This document shows positions 6,339 to 15,383 of a stretch of DNA of 64,000 nt, in pieces. The position numbers were made by a program, and so were the translations under genes. The notes under the pieces are model-generated. The model worked only from the letters and a program-made list of their open reading frames with translations. It searched no databases and was not told where the DNA came from. Origin of the DNA: JASGCL01 sp965203915 (lineage in GTDB: Bacteria; Pseudomonadota; Alphaproteobacteria; JASGCL01); contig OZ241918.1 of assembly GCA_965203915.1 (NCBI GenBank), positions 310,001-374,000 on the forward strand, in the 5' to 3' direction. Numbering within the stretch: the stretch's first letter is position 1; each line of letters opens with the position of its first letter.

Positions 6339-9010
6339 GTTTTCTTTTCTAATTCCTCTAGCACATTTTTGGCGCGCGCCACCACCGTGGCGGGCACGCC
6401 CGCCATGGCGGCAACTTGAATACCATAAGAATGGTTGGCTTGGCCTGCTATCAATTCATGAAAAAATACCAATTTTTTATCCCATTCTTCAACCTTCATC
6501 GTGAAGCAATCCATCGCGGATAGGCTCGCCGCCAATTTGGTCAATTCGTGATAATGGGTTGCGAACAGGGTGCGGGCCGCAATTTGATTATGCAAATATT
6601 CGGTGATGGCGATGGCCAAAGACAACCCGTCAAAGGTGGCGGTGCCACGACCAATTTCATCCATAATGATTAACGATTCCGCGGTGGCATTTTGTAAAAT
6701 ATTGGCGGTTTCCAACATCTCAATCATGAATGTCGATTGCCCCCGCGCCAAATCATCGGCCGCGCCAACCCGTGAAAAAATTTTATCCACCACCGATATA
6801 ACGGCCTCATCGGCGGGAACATAAAAACCCGATTGCGCCATGATAACAACAATCGCCACCATACGTAAAAAAGTACTCTTACCCGCCATGTTGGGGGCGG
6901 TTAGCAACATAAAAAATTTGTCACTATCCAAAGAAACATCATTGGCGGTAAAATGCTCGGCCGATGCCGACAATGCTTGCTCGACCACGGGGTGGCGCGC
7001 ACGTCGCAATAATAATTTTTTGTCGCCCGCCGCAGTGATGGTTGGCCTGACAAAATGTTGTTCGCGCGCAATACGCCCCATGGTTTGGTTAAGGTCAATC
7101 ACCGCCAACAAATCAGACAACAACAACAACGGCGCATGTTGCGCCATCACGCTGGCGACCAATTCATCAAAAATTTGCACCTCCACCGCTACGGCATGGT
7201 TCGCGCCCCGTTCAATATCACCGCCCAGGGTGATTAATGCCGCGCTGTTATAACGCACCAAGGCTGATAAGGTTTGGCGATGTTGAAAAATACTATGGGC
7301 GGTCATTTTATCGGCATGGCGCGCAGAAACCTCGATATAAAAACCCCAAATATTATTTTGTTTTATTTTCAAATTATCAATATGGGTCAATTGCCGATAT
7401 GTATGTTCCAGCAAATTCAATTGCCGCCATTTTTCTTTTTGCCCCGTGGTAATATCATCAAGGTCAGCCCGAAAGCCAGGACGGATAAAACCCCCATGCC
7501 GCGCCAAAAGGGGCAGGTTGTCATGAAGCAAAGCATTGCCAAGCAGTTGGCTTAAAGGGGCAACATCGAGAAATTTGTCAACCAGCATGACGATAGGATG
7601 TTGCGGGTTGGCGGCTGACCCGTCGGGCAAAAATTTTCGCAATGTTTTTTTGATGGCAGGGATTTTTTCCAAAACCTGGGCAATGGCCGCCAAATCGCGT
7701 GGCCCGCCCTTCTTTGCCGACAGGCGCGATAAAGCCCGCGACAGGTCAGGCATGGCGGTAAGCAAGCCGCGCAATTCTTCGCTTATAGTTTTGTTGTCGA
7801 CAAAAAATTGCAACCCATCAAGCCGCCCATTGATTTTGGTAATATTTTTTAATGGCTGTTGCAAACGACTGCGCAATAACCGTGCCCCCGCCGCCGTTTC
7901 GGTTTGGTCCAACAGGGCAAGCAAGCACCCTTCGCGCCCGCCGCGGTGGCTGTTGCTTAAAATATCCAGCGATTGGAAACTCGCCCTATCGATACTCATG
8001 TTATCAGATTGGTCTATTTTTTTGGGTGGTAATAATTTGGGCAAGGCATTGATTTGCGTGCGCTTGAGGTAAGATAAAAGCCCGCCCAAGGCCGACAATT
8101 CATCAGACGAAAAATCACCAAAGCCTTCCAAACTTTTTACCTGGAATTGCTCCTGCAATATTTGCACGCCGCGTTGTTTGTTAAATACCGTGATGGATTC
8201 GGGGGTAATTTTTTCGTAAAAATCGCGCAATTCGCTGGCGACCGTTTCATCTTTTAACAAAACATCGGGGGTTAGAATTTCGGCGGGTGATATTCTGCCG
8301 ATAAAATTGCTCAACGCGCTTAGGGGCATAACCTCCACCGCAAGGAATCCCGTCGACACATCGGCGATGGCAACCGCCAATTTTTTCTCATTGTTGTTTT
8401 TTATGGCGGGGTTGTTGCTTGCAGGGCTCGAACTTGCGAAGGTCAGGGCAGGAGAGAGGGCTAATAAAAAATTATGTTGTTTTTCGGGCAACAAATTTTG
8501 TTCAACCACCGTGCCGCGGGTGATGATACGCACCACCTGGCGCGTCATCAAATTTTTGCCTGGTGCCTTGGCGGGGGTTTGCTGCATATCGCCCACTTGT
8601 TCGCTTGCTTGTTCGCTCACCTGCTCGGCCAGGGCAATTTTTTTGCCCATGGTGATAAGTTTGGCAATGTAATTATCGGCGGCATGGTGCGGCACACCGC
8701 ACATCGGAATATCTTTATCGCCCTGTTTACCGCGCCGCGTCAGGGTAAGGTTTAACAATTGCGCGGCCTCCACCGCGTCTTCAAAAAACAATTCATAAAA
8801 ATCGCCGAGGCGAAAAAATAATAGGCTGTCAGGATGTTGGTCCTTCAATGACCGATATTGCGCCATCAGCGGGGTAAGGGTCGCATCGCTCAAGTTGCCA
8901 ACCTTGCCATCAACCTGCCCATCGCTTGGGCCAGGGGCTTGATTGTCAGAATGCACGTTCGCACCATCAAGCTCAGACAAAAGGTCGGGTGGGGTAGGCT
9001 TTGAATTCAT
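6335..9010 (-). CDS. mutS: DNA mismatch repair protein MutS
   Basis: 891-residue mismatch sensor of postreplicative repair. The mismatch-probing motif FYE (Phe71-Glu73 in FFRLGDFYELF) lies in domain I; the C-terminal ABC-type ATPase has Walker A TAPNMAGKST (about 704-713), Walker B LIIMDEIGRG (about 781-790) and the H-loop ATHYHEL. About 44 residues precede the usual start of similarity (TPLMAQYRSLK), a low-complexity extension rich in Asp and Pro; a later start is possible but no internal ATG fits. It heads a two-gene unit with the HAD nucleotidase. Confidence 0.97.
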   Translation of the reverse strand: MNSKPTPPDLLSELDGANVHSDNQAPGPSDGQVDGKVGNLSDATLTPLMAQYRSLKDQHPDSLLFFRLGDFYELFFEDAVEAAQLLNLTLTRRGKQGDKDIPMCGVPHHAADNYIAKLITMGKKIALAEQVSEQASEQVGDMQQTPAKAPGKNLMTRQVVRIITRGTVVEQNLLPEKQHNFLLALSPALTFASSSPASNNPAIKNNNEKKLAVAIADVSTGFLAVEVMPLSALSNFIGRISPAEILTPDVLLKDETVASELRDFYEKITPESITVFNKQRGVQILQEQFQVKSLEGFGDFSSDELSALGGLLSYLKRTQINALPKLLPPKKIDQSDNMSIDRASFQSLDILSNSHRGGREGCLLALLDQTETAAGARLLRSRLQQPLKNITKINGRLDGLQFFVDNKTISEELRGLLTAMPDLSRALSRLSAKKGGPRDLAAIAQVLEKIPAIKKTLRKFLPDGSAANPQHPIVMLVDKFLDVAPLSQLLGNALLHDNLPLLARHGGFIRPGFRADLDDITTGQKEKWRQLNLLEHTYRQLTHIDNLKIKQNNIWGFYIEVSARHADKMTAHSIFQHRQTLSALVRYNSAALITLGGDIERGANHAVAVEVQIFDELVASVMAQHAPLLLLSDLLAVIDLNQTMGRIAREQHFVRPTITAAGDKKLLLRRARHPVVEQALSASAEHFTANDVSLDSDKFFMLLTAPNMAGKSTFLRMVAIVVIMAQSGFYVPADEAVISVVDKIFSRVGAADDLARGQSTFMIEMLETANILQNATAESLIIMDEIGRGTATFDGLSLAIAITEYLHNQIAARTLFATHYHELTKLAASLSAMDCFTMKVEEWDKKLVFFHELIAGQANHSYGIQVAAMAGVPATVVARAKNVLEELEKKT

Positions 9011-9075
9011 ATAGTTTTGTATGATGTTTTTTATGATGTTTAAGCAAAACTAGCAAGGCTCCACAAGCCCATATT

Positions 9076-9105
9076 TTGACGCTATATTTTGGTTTTTTTT
9101 ATAAT
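9076..9105 (+). promoter_or_regulatory. Strong sigma-70-type promoter upstream of tRNA-Leu
   Basis: TTGACG (9076-9081) and TATAAT (9100-9105) are separated by 18 bp. Transcription would begin near 9112 and run into a hairpin (GGCAAG at about 9131, CTTGCC at about 9156) and then tRNA-Leu. It is the best -35/-10 pair in the mutS/tRNA gap. Confidence 0.55.
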
Positions 9106-9122
9106 TAAGGGAAGGAATGATG

Positions 9123-9209
9123 ATGTCAGGGGCAAGGCGTATCATGAGAAAAATCTTGCCTTTTGTAAAAAAAAATGACAAAAGGGAAAATAACCATTTA
9201 TCAATATAG
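9123..9209 (+). CDS. Possible 28-residue basic small protein
   Basis: A short open frame starting at the third ATG of ATGATGATG (9117-9125) has AAGGA six bases before it and encodes a Lys/Arg-rich peptide beginning MSGARRIMRKILPF. It lies just after a strong promoter and before tRNA-Leu. There is no homology that I recognise, and the predicted transcript starts almost at the Shine-Dalgarno, so this could equally be a non-coding leader. Weak call. Confidence 0.2.
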   Translation: MSGARRIMRKILPFVKKNDKRENNHLSI

Positions 9210-9228
9210 AATAATAACAAAAATAATG

Positions 9229-9312
9229 GCGGGCGTGGCGAAATGGCAGACGCGCCAGATTTAGGTTCTGGTGAGGTAACTCGTGGGGGTTCAAGTCCCT
9301 CCGCCCGCACCA
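9229..9312 (+). tRNA. tRNA-Leu (anticodon UAG)
   Basis: Class II tRNA with acceptor stem GCGGGCG/CGCCCGC, discriminator A and encoded CCA (9310-9312). The anticodon stem CCAGA/TCTGG encloses the loop TTTAGGT with anticodon TAG at 9262-9264, and there is a long variable arm. It reads CUA leucine codons (and other CUN by wobble). Confidence 0.96.
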
Positions 9313-9409
9313 AGCATAAATCAAGAAACAAGAAATAAAACAGTAACAATGAATTACTTCAAGTTTTTTACAACATTTCATTTTTATAACATCTTAAGGA
9401 AAAAACATC

Positions 9410-10783
9410 ATGATTAATATTAAAGAAATCAGCAAAGAAAAATTGGCGCGTCAATATCAAATCCATGTCAAAAAATCTGACATGGCAAAAAAATTGGATG
9501 CCGAATTGGCGTTGGCGCAACCCACCGCGCAAATGCCTGGCTTCCGCGCGGGTAAGGTGCCGCTTGATATTTTGAAAAAAAATTATAGCGATAAGATTAT
9601 GGCCGATGTTATCCAAAAATTATTGCAAGAGGCCTTAGAAAAAATTCAATCAGATTTTTCAATCAAAATTGCCGACAGGCCCGATATTGTCAAAATTAAT
9701 CACGAGGAAGCCATCAAATTGACCCAAGATTTGGAAGCCGTGGTCGCGCTTAATTTGTTGCCGCCTATCCCCAATTTGCCCATCGATAAAATTTCCGTCA
9801 CCCGTTATCGCCTGGTGATGGACGACAAACAAAAGAAAGAAAAAATTAAAACCAACCTGGAAGAAATTGCCAAGGGGCATCGCGAAACCAAAAAGGTCGA
9901 AGGCCGCAACCAAACCAAAAAAGGTGATGTGGTCGTGATGGATTTTGAAGGATTCGTCGACGATAAAGCCTTCAGCGGTGGCAAGGGCGAGGATTTTGAA
10001 TTGGAATTGGGTTCGGGGCAATTTATTGCTGGGTTCGAAGATCAATTGATAGGCAAAAACCTGAACGAAGAATTGTCGGTCAAGGTGACATTCCCCAAAC
10101 ATTATCATGAAGAATCGCTGTCAGAAAAACCAGCGGTGTTTAAAACAACCATGAAGGCCATCAAAGAATATGTGCCCGTGACAATCGACGATGATTTTGC
10201 AAAAAAACTTGGTTTAAAAAGCCTGCAAGAATTGGAAGAGATGATGGGCAAACAGCTTGATAATTCTTCTGACCAACAAAGCAACGACCTGTTAAAACGT
10301 CAATTGCTCGACCAATTGCATCAATTGATGCAATTTGAATTGCCCGAACAAATGGTGGAAAATGATTTTCAATCGGTGTTCCATGATGTCAAACATGCCT
10401 TCGAACATGAACATTTGGACGAAGAAGACAAGGGCAAGGATTTAAAAACCTTGGAAAAGGAATATCGTGCCATTGCCGCGCGCCGTGTGAAGTTGGGCTT
10501 AATCCTGAATGATGTGGGCGAGAAAGCCGCCGTCAAGGTTTCAGAAAATGAAATGCGCCAGGTGATTATGAATCGCGCCATGCAATACCCACCCAAAGAA
10601 CGCGAACAATTTTTGAAAGCCATCGGGCAGAATCAAAACCTGCAGGTGCAATTATCCCTGCCGATTTTTGAACAAAAGGTGGTGGAACATTTGCTTACCC
10701 AAGTGACCATCAAGGACAAAGATTTGTCGCCCGAAGAATTTGTTAAAAAATCAGAATCAATCCATAATGCGGCAAGTTTTTAA
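9410..10783 (+). CDS. tig: Trigger factor
   Basis: 457-residue ribosome-associated chaperone and peptidyl-prolyl isomerase that meets nascent chains at the exit tunnel. The ribosome-binding N-domain carries the signature PGFRAGKVP (43-51). The FKBP-type PPIase domain follows around 160-250 (KGDVVVMDFEGFVDD, ELELGSGQFIAGFEDQL), then the helical C-domain. Slightly long compared with the usual 430-450. It is followed by clpP after 35 bp, the classical tig-clpP order. Confidence 0.96.
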   Translation: MINIKEISKEKLARQYQIHVKKSDMAKKLDAELALAQPTAQMPGFRAGKVPLDILKKNYSDKIMADVIQKLLQEALEKIQSDFSIKIADRPDIVKINHEEAIKLTQDLEAVVALNLLPPIPNLPIDKISVTRYRLVMDDKQKKEKIKTNLEEIAKGHRETKKVEGRNQTKKGDVVVMDFEGFVDDKAFSGGKGEDFELELGSGQFIAGFEDQLIGKNLNEELSVKVTFPKHYHEESLSEKPAVFKTTMKAIKEYVPVTIDDDFAKKLGLKSLQELEEMMGKQLDNSSDQQSNDLLKRQLLDQLHQLMQFELPEQMVENDFQSVFHDVKHAFEHEHLDEEDKGKDLKTLEKEYRAIAARRVKLGLILNDVGEKAAVKVSENEMRQVIMNRAMQYPPKEREQFLKAIGQNQNLQVQLSLPIFEQKVVEHLLTQVTIKDKDLSPEEFVKKSESIHNAASF

Positions 10784-10818
10784 TAAAACGCGCTAAGAAA
10801 GATACAACGATTGGCAAC

Positions 10819-11442
10819 ATGACAGATAGAGCCGAAGCTATTTACAACAACCTTATCCCGATGGTGATAGAACAATCGGGGCGCGGTGAACGGGCTTATG
10901 ATATTTATTCGCGTTTGTTGCGCGAACGGGTTATTTTTATCACGGGCGGGGTGGAAGATAACATGGCGTCGGTGGTGATAGCACAATTGTTATTTTTGGA
11001 AGCCGAAAATCCGAAAAAAGATATTTTCCTTTATATCAATTCGCCAGGCGGTTCGGTGACGGCGGGGCTTTCCATCTACGACACCATGCAATTTATTCAG
11101 CCCGAGGTTTCGACCATTTGCGTGGGCCAGGCGGCTTCGATGGGGGCGATGTTGTTAACCGCGGGGGCGAAGGGGAAGCGATTCGCCCTGCCCAATGCGC
11201 GTATCATGGTGCATCAACCATCGGGCGGCACGCGCGGGGTGGCGGCCGATATTGCCATTCACGCCCAAGAAATTTTGCGCATTCGCGAAATTTTGAATCA
11301 GTTGATGGTGAAGCACACGGGTAATGATTTGGCGACGATTGAAAAAGCCGTCGACCGCGATAATTTTATGTCAGCAACGGAAGCAAAAAAATTTGGCTTG
11401 ATAGATGACATCATGCCCAAACGCCTCACCCCCAAGGAATAA
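10819..11442 (+). CDS. clpP: ATP-dependent Clp protease proteolytic subunit
   Basis: 207-residue serine peptidase that forms the two-ring ClpP barrel and degrades proteins fed by ClpX or ClpA. The catalytic triad is visible: Ser107 in GQAASMGAML, His132 in MVHQPSGG, and Asp181 in DRDNFMS. The first residues (about 14) are the usual propeptide. In many alphaproteobacteria clpX and lon come next; here a PpiD-type foldase follows after 18 bp instead. Confidence 0.97.
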   Translation: MTDRAEAIYNNLIPMVIEQSGRGERAYDIYSRLLRERVIFITGGVEDNMASVVIAQLLFLEAENPKKDIFLYINSPGGSVTAGLSIYDTMQFIQPEVSTICVGQAASMGAMLLTAGAKGKRFALPNARIMVHQPSGGTRGVAADIAIHAQEILRIREILNQLMVKHTGNDLATIEKAVDRDNFMSATEAKKFGLIDDIMPKRLTPKE

Positions 11443-11460
11443 TTTCAAGAAAAAAAAATC

Positions 11461-13364
11461 ATGTTGCACGCCGTTCGCGCCCTTGCCCGCAATCGCCCCT
11501 TTCAAATTGTGTTGGGCATATTGTTGGGCGTTGGTTTTATTTCCTTTGGTGCCAGCAATTTTTCGCCAGGCGGCAAACCATTGGTTAAGATGGCGGGCCA
11601 GGATATATCGGCAAGGCAATTCCAAGTTTATTACCAAAACAAATTGGCTGAAAACAATTTACAAAATCTTAGCCCCGCCGACCAAAAAAATTTGCAACTG
11701 CCCCAAAAATTTTTGCAAAGCCTAGTCTTGGAAACATTATTATTAAAAATGGCGCAAGATATGAATTTGCAAATCGCCGATTCGGTGGTGGCGCGCGCTA
11801 TCAAGGATAACCCAATATTCAAAGACCCAACAACAGGGCAATTTTCAAAAGATCGTTATTTGGCGACCATCAAACAAAATGGTATCAGCGAAGGAGTCAT
11901 TATCGAGCAGGTGAAAAAAAACCTAACCTTGGCTTGGTTAAAAAATTATTTTGCGGGCTTATCGTTCGATGTTCCCGCCCTACAACCCATGTGGCAGGGC
12001 GACAAGGCCCAAGTGCTGTTGGATTATCTAACCCTTGATGTTGCTCATGTCGGGGGTAAGGTTGCCGCGCCGAGCGAGGACGACCTTAAAAAATATTATG
12101 GCGCGCATGTGGCGCAATATCAATTGCCCAATTATCGGCGATTCCAGGTGCTGACCTTATCGGGCGATATGTTGAAAACCATGGCGAGCAAAAAAGCCAG
12201 CGTCAGCGACAAAGAAATAAAGGAAGCCTACGAAGCGCGCCGCGATGAATTTCAAACCCAGCCAGGGTATCAATTTGAACAATTGTTATTTGCCGACAAA
12301 AAATCGGCCGATGATTTTTATGCCCGCCAAGCTAGCGCATCAACCGCCGCGTGGGACAAACAAAAACCAGCGGGGGCAAAATATAACCTTATCAATTTAA
12401 ACCAAAGCGATTTGGCGGCCTATGGTTTTGAAGCCAACGATGCGGTGGGCAAGCAATCAAATGTGGTGGAAACGCCGTTTGGTTTTGCCATGGTGCGGTT
12501 GGTAAAAAAAATGGGTGGCGGGGTCAGGCCATTGGCCGATGTTGCCCCAACCCTGCGCGCGCAATTGTTGGGGCAAAAAACCAACCAAATTTTTAACGAT
12601 ACCTATCGCGCGGTCAGCGACCAATTGGCAAGCGGCAAAAATTTTAACACCGTGCTAAAAGAAAATAATTTGAATGGCGCGATTGTGACCACCAATTTTA
12701 TGGATAATCAGGGGCGTGATAAAAATGGCCAAAAAATAAAAGGCCAATTATATTTGGATAAAATGTTGGAGCAAGGTTTTGCCGAAAATATTAAACATAG
12801 CCCCCTATTGTTGACCGACAATAACAATGGACAGTCCAATATTGTCGCGATTGGCATGATAGCCGACGAAGCCACGGTGTTGCCGCCATTTGATAAGATA
12901 AAAAACAAAGTAGCCCAAGATTGGCGACAAGGCGAAGAAGAAAAAATATTGTCGGCGGAAAAACAAAAGATAGACGAACAAATTACCAATGGTAAATTCG
13001 ATTTTGCAGCCTATCAAGCAAGCAAGCAATTGCCCGTCGCCCGCAGCATATTTTTACAAAAACAAATTCTGGCCGAACAGCCATATTTAAACAAATTGAT
13101 AACAGCAACCTGTTGCAGGTTTTATTTACCCCCGCCGTGACGGTGTTGACCAACGAAGCAGGCGAGAAAAAATTGTTGGTGATAAAACACAGTGCGCCAC
13201 CCAGCAAGCAAACCAAATTATCAGCCAAGGTATCAGTCAAGGACGCCGCCGATTTTACCAAACAATTTCAAACCGCGATGGGTGAAGGTTGGTTGCTAGA
13301 CCTTTATCGGACCAATCGCGTCGATATCAATTGGTCGCAGTTGGATGTTATCTTTAGCCAATAA
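11461..13364 (+). CDS. ppiD: PpiD-like periplasmic foldase, read through a -1 frameshift
   Basis: SurA/PpiD-type chaperone anchored by one N-terminal membrane segment (about residues 14-32, FQIVLGILLGVGFISFG), followed by a SurA-like N domain and a parvulin-like region near 250-345. The opening frame stops at 13138-13140 after an unconvincing tail (TCCRFYLPPP), while the -1 frame continues with NLLQVLFTPAVTVLTNEA to 13364, which is the expected C-terminus. The frames join at T TTA AAC (13086-13092), a canonical slippery heptamer in the correct phase; a slip there gives 634 residues, a normal PpiD length, against 559 without. Whether this is programmed frameshifting, a true lesion or a sequence error cannot be decided from one sequence. 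Confidence 0.75.
13086..13121 (+). promoter_or_regulatory. Candidate -1 ribosomal frameshift site in ppiD
   Basis: Slippery heptamer T TTA AAC lies at 13086-13092, in the zero frame TTA-AAC; re-pairing one base back gives TTT-AAA and leads into the frame that stays open to 13364. A hairpin AACCTG-TTG-CAGGTT occupies 13107-13121, 14 bases after the heptamer; this spacing is longer than the usual 5-9, so its role as stimulator is uncertain. Confidence 0.5.
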
Positions 13365-13459
13365 TGTTTTACAGGCAATTTTTTATAGGAAATTTTTTTA
13401 TAGGGGATGAAGCATAAAAAATGGCATGACTTGCCCCAGTTTTTTGCTATAAAAAAATA

Positions 13460-15013
13460 ATGTTACATACCATTACCAATCAAGAAGAATTTTTGAACCA
13501 TTACAACAATGGGCAAGATGCCTTGTTGTGTTGTCAATTATCTATCGACACCATCACCCCCGTGGCGGCGGTGATGAAATTGCAACATGCTTCGCGCCAT
13601 TTGTTTTTGCTGGAATCGGTTGAACAGGGCAAAACCCGCGCCCGTTATTCTTTTTTGGGATGGCAACCGATATTGTTGTGGGAAGCCCGCGGCGGCGAAG
13701 TGTTTCATCGCGATGGTGACGAAGCCCCATGGCAAAAAATGGCAAGCAAAGAAAAAACCAACCCGCTGGATGACCTGCATGATATTCTCAATCGTCATGC
13801 TATCCATTTTCCTGCGGGGTTGCCCGCGGCGGCCTCGGGGTTTTTTGGTTTTTTAAGTTACGACGCGGTGCAGATGATTGAAAAAATCCCACCGCATCGC
13901 GAAGACCCACATCATTTGCCCGATGGTCGGTATTTTTTGCCCAAGCAAATATTGATATTTGATAATGCCACGGACAAGGCTTCCTTGGTCGTGCGTTGCC
14001 AATATAAAAAAGACACCACGGCGCAGGATGCTTTGCTTGCCACCCAAAAAACCATCAATGACACGCTGGAAACCTTGCGCCAATCATTGCCCGCCAACAC
14101 GGCGCGCGCCCACGCGGCGGTTGCCGCTCCGCAACAACCCAAACACCTAACGCCTGAGGGCGACTACCTAACCGCCGTGAAAAAAACCATCGACTATATC
14201 AAGGCGGGGGATATTTTCCAAGCAGTCATCAGCCAAGTTTTTGAATATGATAACCCGCATGGTTCGCCCCTTAATTTTTATCGCGCCTTACGCGCCACCA
14301 ACCCCGCGCCCTACATGTTTTTCTTTCAATGGGAAGATTTTGCCTTCGCGGGGGCCAGCCCCGAAACCCTGGTCAAGGTTGAAGATAAAAAAATGTCAGT
14401 CTACCCCATTGCGGGCACGCGCCGCCGTGGCACCACCGAGGATGAAGATAAAAAATTGGCAGAAGAATTGTTGGCCGACCCGAAAGAACGCGCCGAACAT
14501 TTGATGTTGCTCGACCTGGGGCGGAATGATGTCGGCAGGGTAGCCGAAATAGGAACGGTCAAGGTTGTTCAAGAATTTCAAGTCGAGCGTTATGCGTTTG
14601 TTATGCATTTGGTGTCGGAAGTCATGGGGCAATTGGCAAAAGATAAAAGCAGTTTGCAAGCATTATGCGCGGGCATGCCCGCGGGCACCGTGTCGGGCGC
14701 GCCAAAAATTCGCGCCATGGAAATTATTGCCGAATTGGAAAAAACCCGCCGCGGATTATACGCGGGGGCGGTGGGATATTTTTCCAGCAAATTAAACAGC
14801 GACAAAACAAAAGAAGATTTTGTCAACCAAGCCGACATGGACCATTGCATTGCCTTGCGCTGCGCCTTGCTCAAAGCCGACAAAGTCACCATTCAAACGG
14901 GGGCGGGTATTGTTTACGATTCGGTGCCCGAAAAAGAACAGGAAGAATGTTTGAACAAAGCGCGTGCATTATTCAAAGCCTTCGACCGTGCTCACGAATT
15001 CTCAGGCAATTAA
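13460..15013 (+). CDS. trpE: Anthranilate synthase component I
   Basis: 517-residue chorismate-using enzyme of tryptophan synthesis; with the TrpG glutaminase it makes anthranilate. The N-terminal LLESVEQGKTRARYSF matches the feedback-inhibition site. The catalytic region has AYPIAGTRRRG-like YPIAGTRRRG, LMLLDLGRNDVGRV, SGAPKIRAMEIIAELE, RRGLYAGAVGYFS and IALRCALL. No trpG or trpD is beside it. No clear Shine-Dalgarno is seen before the ATG. PabB is the main alternative but the LLES motif and length favour TrpE. Confidence 0.93.
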   Translation: MLHTITNQEEFLNHYNNGQDALLCCQLSIDTITPVAAVMKLQHASRHLFLLESVEQGKTRARYSFLGWQPILLWEARGGEVFHRDGDEAPWQKMASKEKTNPLDDLHDILNRHAIHFPAGLPAAASGFFGFLSYDAVQMIEKIPPHREDPHHLPDGRYFLPKQILIFDNATDKASLVVRCQYKKDTTAQDALLATQKTINDTLETLRQSLPANTARAHAAVAAPQQPKHLTPEGDYLTAVKKTIDYIKAGDIFQAVISQVFEYDNPHGSPLNFYRALRATNPAPYMFFFQWEDFAFAGASPETLVKVEDKKMSVYPIAGTRRRGTTEDEDKKLAEELLADPKERAEHLMLLDLGRNDVGRVAEIGTVKVVQEFQVERYAFVMHLVSEVMGQLAKDKSSLQALCAGMPAGTVSGAPKIRAMEIIAELEKTRRGLYAGAVGYFSSKLNSDKTKEDFVNQADMDHCIALRCALLKADKVTIQTGAGIVYDSVPEKEQEECLNKARALFKAFDRAHEFSGN

Positions 15014-15045
15014 TTCGCCCTACCGCTGACGCTACTTGAGGGCAA

Positions 15046-15074
15046 CTAGGGCAAGCCCTAGAACCAGGCTTGTT
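15046..15074. repeat. Dispersed palindromic repeat, copy 2
   Basis: Palindrome CTAGGGCAAGCCCTAG plus AACCAGGCTTGTT. The first 20 bases are an exact inverted copy of 256-275, and the whole resembles 149-177 in direct orientation. It follows the trpE stop by about 30 bp. A decayed relative (GGGCGATAGGTTTCGCCC) lies near 15170. Confidence 0.7.
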
Positions 15075-15195
15075 GCCACCAGTGGTAAAAAAGTATATTT
15101 TAACTTATTAAGAATTTTTTTGGTAATTCATTTGCCCATTTTTATTGCGCTATCACTTCGTTGCTTGAGGGCGATAGGTTTCGCCCTAGAAACGA

Positions 15196-15317
15196 GATTT
15201 TCAGCTTTGAGAATAAAGCCCTGAAGAAATTGTAAGTTGCGGTGCGCAGCACCCAGGATTTTCCGCTTTGAGAATAAAGCCCTGAAGAAATTGTAAGTTG
15301 CGGTGCGCAGCACCTAG
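15196..15317. repeat. 61-bp tandem duplication
   Basis: Two copies of a 61-bp unit, 15196-15256 and 15257-15317, differ at only a few positions. Each has GCTTTGAGAATAAAGC and ends in the GGTGCGCAGCACC palindrome. No open frame runs through them. They fill most of the 370-bp gap between trpE and the aminotransferase. Confidence 0.85.
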
Positions 15318-15328
15318 GCAAAGCCTAG
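15295..15328. repeat. Dispersed palindromic repeat, inverted copy of 114-147
   Basis: 34 bases that are the reverse complement of 114-147 with a single mismatch, comprising the palindromes GGTGCGCAGCACC and CTAGGCAAAGCCTAG. A T-rich run follows at 15331-15349, so on the plus strand it could serve as a terminator. Confidence 0.7.
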
Positions 15329-15383
15329 TTGCTTTTTTGTTTTTTTTAGGATAGATAGGCACAATTATTTTATAAATAAAAAA

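Noticed and set aside
9050..9349. Minus-strand open frames over tRNA-Leu
   Set aside because: They read antisense through the tRNA gene; similarity to predicted proteins of other genomes would stem from mis-annotated tRNA antisense.
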